NCBI RefSeq assembly: GCF_002264395.1
Contig: NZ_NFVA01000014.1
Location: 1 to 64,000 of the forward strand
Length of the DNA stretch: 64,000 nucleotides
Source: Paenibacillus sp. VTT E-133291
Lineage (GTDB): Bacteria > Bacillota > Bacilli > Paenibacillales > Paenibacillaceae
Reading direction: 5' to 3'
Under the pieces are notes generated by a model. That model was not told the origin of the DNA. It ran no database searches and was given only the letters and a program-made list of their open reading frames with translations. The position numbers were made by a program, and so were the translations under genes. Of this stretch, positions 60,586-64,000 are shown one piece after another. The stretch's first letter is position 1; each line of letters opens with the position of its first letter.

Positions 60586-62040
60586 ATGAAAAAAAGATCA
60601 CGTGGATTAACTCTGTTTTTGTCAGGAATCATGATGGTATCACTATTATCGGCTTGCGGAGGAAACGGAAATAACGCTCCAGCTTCTACAGATTCCGGTA
60701 ACACAGGAACTAGTAACGGTGGTTCTGAGCCTAAAAAGGATACGATTACAGCACTTTTACCTCCGATATCAGCGAACTATCAAACACGTTTTGCTGATAT
60801 GGAAAAAGAATTTAATACACTACATCCTAACTTGACTTTGAAAATCGAGCCAGCGAGCTGGGAAGATATGACGCAAAAACTTGATACTCAAGTAAATGCA
60901 GGTTCTCCTCCAGATATTGCTTTTATCGGTGCTTCAGGAATTTCGAAATATGCAGCACTTAATGTACTAATCGACCTTAACGGTGCCCTTTCTGATGAAG
61001 CCAAGGCAGATTATGACGAAGTTCCATTGAAATATTTCCAACTAGGTGACGCTCAATACGGCCTACCAGCATATATGGAAATCCACACTATCGGTGGTAA
61101 CAAACAATTCCTTGAAGAAGCCGGAATTGATTGGAAAAGCATTCAACAAAACGGTTGGACTTATGAAGAGTTCCGTAATGCAATTTCTAAAGGCGTAGTG
61201 AAAAATGATAAAGGTGAAACTACTCGTTATGGTTTCGTGTTCGCAACATCTGGTGTAGCATCTAAAGACTATCTGGCTATTCTTGCTAAAACTGCAGGTC
61301 TACCAGATTACTTCGATAAGGACCTTAAATACACGTATACAAGCAAAAACTTCTTGGGGCTACTTACATCTATTCGCGAAATGATCAACGATGGTTCTAT
61401 GCCTAAAGAGCTAAGCTCTATCGATGCTGGTAAACGGTGGAACATGTTCCTAACGGGTCAAACGATGATCACAGGTAAGGGTTTATCTGCATTTGAAAAC
61501 TCTGCTCGTCTAAACAATGAGAAGATTAAAGCGAACGATGGTTCAGCTGTTGCAGATTCTATTGAAGTTGATTATATTTCACTTCCAGTCCCGACATTCA
61601 ACGGTGCCGATTATGTCCCTACTTCAATCGTTGATGGTTATATCGCACTTCGTGGTAAAAAAGCTCCATCTGAAGAGCACATCAAAAATATTGCCCTAGC
61701 AACGAATTTCTTGTCTTCTGGTTCAATTGCTGCTAACTACAGTAATGAGCTGTTCTTATCACCAATTACTGAATCTGCACGTAATGCAGAAGTACTTGAA
61801 AAATTCCCTCGTAACGAAGATAACGTTGCTGCAGGTAAAGCTATGATGGCAAAAGCGCTTCCGGCTCGTACAGATATTCCTACTGATCTGGCTGCTGAAG
61901 CATTAAAAATTGAAACAGAAGTTATTATTCCTAAACTACAAGGCTTACTTGCAAATGAGATTACTCCACAAGAAATGTATGATGCAGTTAAAGCAGCTGC
62001 AATTAAATCTTTCGGTAAAGATGGTATTGTAGTTGACTAG
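60586..62040 (+). CDS. Sugar ABC transporter substrate-binding lipoprotein
   Basis: 484 residues from ATG 60586 (AGGAGG lies 9-10 nt upstream). Lipobox ends at Cys24 (LLSACGG), then a Gly/Ser/Asn linker and a family 1 solute-binding fold with ALLPPISANYQTRFADMEKEFNTLHPN, INAGSPPDIAFIG-like (VNAGSPPDIAFIG) and YGLPAYMEIHTIGGNKQFLEEAGI. Operon context predicts a muramyl sugar, anhydro-MurNAc or GlcNAc-MurNAc ligand; this is inference. Followed by an intercistronic hairpin, typical of binding-protein genes that need excess expression. Confidence 0.9.
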   Translation: MKKRSRGLTLFLSGIMMVSLLSACGGNGNNAPASTDSGNTGTSNGGSEPKKDTITALLPPISANYQTRFADMEKEFNTLHPNLTLKIEPASWEDMTQKLDTQVNAGSPPDIAFIGASGISKYAALNVLIDLNGALSDEAKADYDEVPLKYFQLGDAQYGLPAYMEIHTIGGNKQFLEEAGIDWKSIQQNGWTYEEFRNAISKGVVKNDKGETTRYGFVFATSGVASKDYLAILAKTAGLPDYFDKDLKYTYTSKNFLGLLTSIREMINDGSMPKELSSIDAGKRWNMFLTGQTMITGKGLSAFENSARLNNEKIKANDGSAVADSIEVDYISLPVPTFNGADYVPTSIVDGYIALRGKKAPSEEHIKNIALATNFLSSGSIAANYSNELFLSPITESARNAEVLEKFPRNEDNVAAGKAMMAKALPARTDIPTDLAAEALKIETEVIIPKLQGLLANEITPQEMYDAVKAAAIKSFGKDGIVVD

Positions 62041-62060
62041 TCTGTCGTAGGCTGACATGT

Positions 62061-62093
62061 GAAAGCTGTGCGTAGCTAGAACGTACAGCTTTC
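62061..62093 (+). other. Intercistronic hairpin after the binding-protein gene
   Basis: Perfect 9-bp stem GAAAGCTGT (62061-62069) / ACAGCTTTC (62085-62093) with a 15-nt loop and no T-run. Such hairpins stabilise the upstream mRNA segment and reduce readthrough, so the binding protein is made in excess over the permeases. Confidence 0.6.
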
Positions 62094-62144
62094 CTTCTAA
62101 ATTAGCTAGAGCTTGTACTGTTTTTAGAAGAGAGGTGCGACCCA

Positions 62145-63047
62145 ATGAATCAAACGTTGACTAAAAGAAAAAAAATGAAACTCGAAAGTGACTCAGGTTG
62201 GGGATACGCGTTTATCGCAGTAGCACTTATTGCGTTTTCTTTATTTACCGCATATCCAGTCATCAATGCTTTTATTATCAGCTTACAAAAATATGGTCCA
62301 TTAGGATCCACTTTTGTCGGCATGGATAACTTCGTTAACTCGTTTTCAGATGAACTTTTCTGGAAAGCGCTGAAAAACACGTTAGTATATACGTTATTAA
62401 CTGTTCCGTTTAATATTCTTCTATCATTTTTAATTTCAATTTTGATTATTCCTTTCAAGAAAAAAACACAAACAATCTTTAAAGCACTATATTACTTGCC
62501 AGCCGTAGCATCTGGTGTAGCGCTTTCTGTTGTGTGGCTGTGGATCTTCGATCCGTTAAAATCAGGTATTGCCAATAAGCTCGTGAGTTTTTTAGGTATT
62601 GAAAATCAAAACTGGCTTGGTTCCAGTGCAACTGCAATGTTCTCACTTGTGTTAATGTCCTGGTTATCAAGTCATGGTACGGCAATTATTATTTATATAG
62701 CCGCATTACTCGCTATTGATAACAGCTATTATGAAGCAGCTGAAATTGATGGCGCGTCTTTCCTGCAAAAGCTTTGGTTTATCGTTGTCCCTTTCCTTAA
62801 GCCAACAACGCTATTCCTACTTGTTACTGGTGTTATCGGTTCCTTCCAAGTATTCCAAAACGCTTATCTTATGACAGGCGGTGGACCAGACCATGCAACA
62901 ACAATGGTAGGTTTGTTAATCTTTAACAATGCGTTCACATATTTTGAGTTTGGTGAGGCAGCGGCACAATCATTAGTTCTAGCAGCGATTATCGGATTTA
63001 TATCATTCCTTCAATTCAAGTTTATAGGTAAAGATGTAGAATACTAG
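62145..63047 (+). CDS. Sugar ABC transporter permease (MalF-like, type I)
   Basis: 300 residues; AGAGAGGTG site. Six helices with the EAA loop YYEAAEIDGASFLQKLWFIVVPFLKPTT (region only), the coupling site for the ATPase. FYRLGSTFVG-type first periplasmic region (YGPLGSTFVGMDNF) and a final SFLQFKFIGKDVEY. Pairs with the next permease. No ATPase gene follows in the window; a shared MsmX-like ATPase elsewhere is expected. Confidence 0.92.
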   Translation: MNQTLTKRKKMKLESDSGWGYAFIAVALIAFSLFTAYPVINAFIISLQKYGPLGSTFVGMDNFVNSFSDELFWKALKNTLVYTLLTVPFNILLSFLISILIIPFKKKTQTIFKALYYLPAVASGVALSVVWLWIFDPLKSGIANKLVSFLGIENQNWLGSSATAMFSLVLMSWLSSHGTAIIIYIAALLAIDNSYYEAAEIDGASFLQKLWFIVVPFLKPTTLFLLVTGVIGSFQVFQNAYLMTGGGPDHATTMVGLLIFNNAFTYFEFGEAAAQSLVLAAIIGFISFLQFKFIGKDVEY

Positions 63048-63065
63048 GAAAAGGAGCAGAATACT

Positions 63066-63926
63066 ATGGGTTTGTACAACAATAGCTTAAGAAGCAAAGG
63101 GTATCTGTTTATACGTAATGGTGCAAACATTACGTTCCTTATCCTATTTGCCGCAGCTACCATATTCCCGATATACTTTATGGTCATCTCCTCGTTCGGT
63201 GATCCGGTAGAAGCTGGTGCAATGAGCTATTCTATCCTACCATCGAAGATTTCATTTGAATCTTATAAATTCTTCTTTAACTTCAGCCCACATACATGGG
63301 ACTGGTTATTGAACTCCTTTATAGTGGCAGCGTGTATCACGGTATCTAACGTATTTTTTGCTACACTTGCTGGATATGCTTTTGCAAAAATGAAATTTAA
63401 AGGAAAAAACATTTTGTTCGCTATTTTGCTGGGATCTATGATGATTCCTGTTCAAGTCACTCAGGTTCCACTATATATTTTGATCGTAAACATTTTTGAA
63501 TTACAAAATACGTACACAGCGTTGATTATGCCGAGCATAGTAACGGTATACAATATCTTCTTGGTTAAGCAGTTCATGTCCTCCATTCCAGGTGAAATTA
63601 TTGAATCTGCTAAAATCGAAGGTTGTTCCCAGCCTAAAATCTTCTGGTATATCATTATGCCTCTATCTAAAACAATTATGGCAGTACTAGCAATCCTAAC
63701 GTTCATGGCGGCATGGAATGACTTTTTCTGGCCGTTCCTAGTAACGAATACGATGGATATGCAAACCATTCAGGTCGGCTTGAAAAACTTTCGCTTTGCG
63801 AATACAACTTACTTTGCACCGATGATGGCGGGGGCAACCATTTCAGCAGTTCCAATGTTTATTTTGTTCTTCAGTTTACAAAAATACTTCCTTGAAGGGG
63901 TAACAGTTGGAGCGGTGAAAGGTTAA
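63066..63926 (+). CDS. Sugar ABC transporter permease (MalG-like, type I)
   Basis: 286 residues; AAAGGAG site 18 nt after the previous gene. Six helices; EAA loop EIIESAKIEGCSQPKIFWYIIMPLSKTI (region only), and the MalG-type C-terminus LQKYFLEGVTVGAVKG. Completes the transmembrane pair of the importer. Its stop overlaps the start of anmK by one base, so transport and kinase are translationally linked. Confidence 0.92.
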   Translation: MGLYNNSLRSKGYLFIRNGANITFLILFAAATIFPIYFMVISSFGDPVEAGAMSYSILPSKISFESYKFFFNFSPHTWDWLLNSFIVAACITVSNVFFATLAGYAFAKMKFKGKNILFAILLGSMMIPVQVTQVPLYILIVNIFELQNTYTALIMPSIVTVYNIFLVKQFMSSIPGEIIESAKIEGCSQPKIFWYIIMPLSKTIMAVLAILTFMAAWNDFFWPFLVTNTMDMQTIQVGLKNFRFANTTYFAPMMAGATISAVPMFILFFSLQKYFLEGVTVGAVKG

Positions 63927-64000
63927 TGGACAAACAATCAAAAGTTGATGCAACATACTTAGTTGGCTTGATGTCCGGTACATCAGTAGATGGTATTGAT
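63926..64000 (+). CDS. anmK: Anhydro-N-acetylmuramic acid kinase (partial, 5' end)
   Basis: Only the first 25 codons lie in the window. They read MDKQSKVDATYLVGLMSGTSVDGID, where LMSGTSVDGID is the AnmK N-terminal signature. AnmK converts 1,6-anhydro-MurNAc with ATP to MurNAc 6-phosphate, the substrate of MurQ. It overlaps the upstream permease stop by one base (TAATG). The remainder of the gene lies beyond the window. Confidence 0.9.
   Translation, partial: MDKQSKVDATYLVGLMSGTSVDGID

Overview
The window looks like a chromosomal stretch of an endospore-forming, low-to-mid GC Firmicute, most likely Paenibacillus or a close relative. Reasons: GerA-type spore germinant receptor operons, strong AGGAGG ribosome binding sites with some GTG/TTG starts, lipobox lipoproteins, a GH46 chitosanase that closely resembles the Bacillus circulans MH-K1 enzyme, copper-amine-oxidase-N 'stalk' domains, and BlaI/BlaR1, VanZ and YxeA families. 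The genus is an inference from family content; no rRNA or marker gene is present.

Layout. (1) 0.5-8.9 kb: an autoregulated BlaI/BlaR1-like pair whose sensor carries Asp-box repeats, a DUF1906 glycosidase-like protein, a secreted stalk-domain protein, a divergent XRE-cupin regulator/LysE exporter pair, an ADP-ribosylglycohydrolase and a CAP-domain lipoprotein. (2) 9.3-17.4 kb: two convergent spore germinant receptor operons, one intact (gerAA-AC-AB, + strand) and one decayed (- strand, gerAA and gerAB broken). (3) 17.5-23.9 kb: a DUF4429/SHOCT protein, an MFS exporter, a short hybrid cluster protein and several conserved unknowns. (4) 24.0-25.7 kb: a gene graveyard with the head of a fumarate reductase flavoprotein joined to the tail of a malic enzyme, then a serine recombinase remnant. 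(5) 25.7-29.5 kb: an iron/siderophore module with a Btr-like AraC regulator, a Fur box, a binding lipoprotein and a ferredoxin-NADP reductase-like flavoprotein. (6) 29.6-31.7 kb: an SgrR-like regulator.

(7) 32.4-45.9 kb: an amino-polysaccharide region with a NodB-type deacetylase, AraC regulator, GH46 chitosanase, multidomain purple-acid-phosphatase-like protein, AA10 LPMO, an AT-rich GT2 synthase/acyltransferase/GH18 trio and a PhoA-type alkaline phosphatase. Genes for making, de-acetylating, trimming and degrading GlcNAc polymers therefore lie side by side. (8) 46.1-48.5 kb: a DsbA-like/MBL-fold/NTF2-like cluster flanked by two azoreductase gene remnants. (9) 48.8-56.6 kb: a Bce/Yxd-type peptide-sensing ABC transporter (ATPase, permease, YxeA) with a convergent two-component system. 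A DUF418 gene shares the same promoter repeats, and a VanZ-RDD gene starts next to them. (10) 56.7-57.9 kb: an MMPL exporter pseudogene. (11) 58.2 kb to the end: an RpiR/MurR-like regulator, murQ, a sugar ABC transporter without its ATPase, and the first 25 codons of anmK, together a muropeptide-sugar uptake and recycling operon.

No rRNA, tRNA, CRISPR array or intact transposase was found. Domain calls come from reading motifs by eye; no database search was run.
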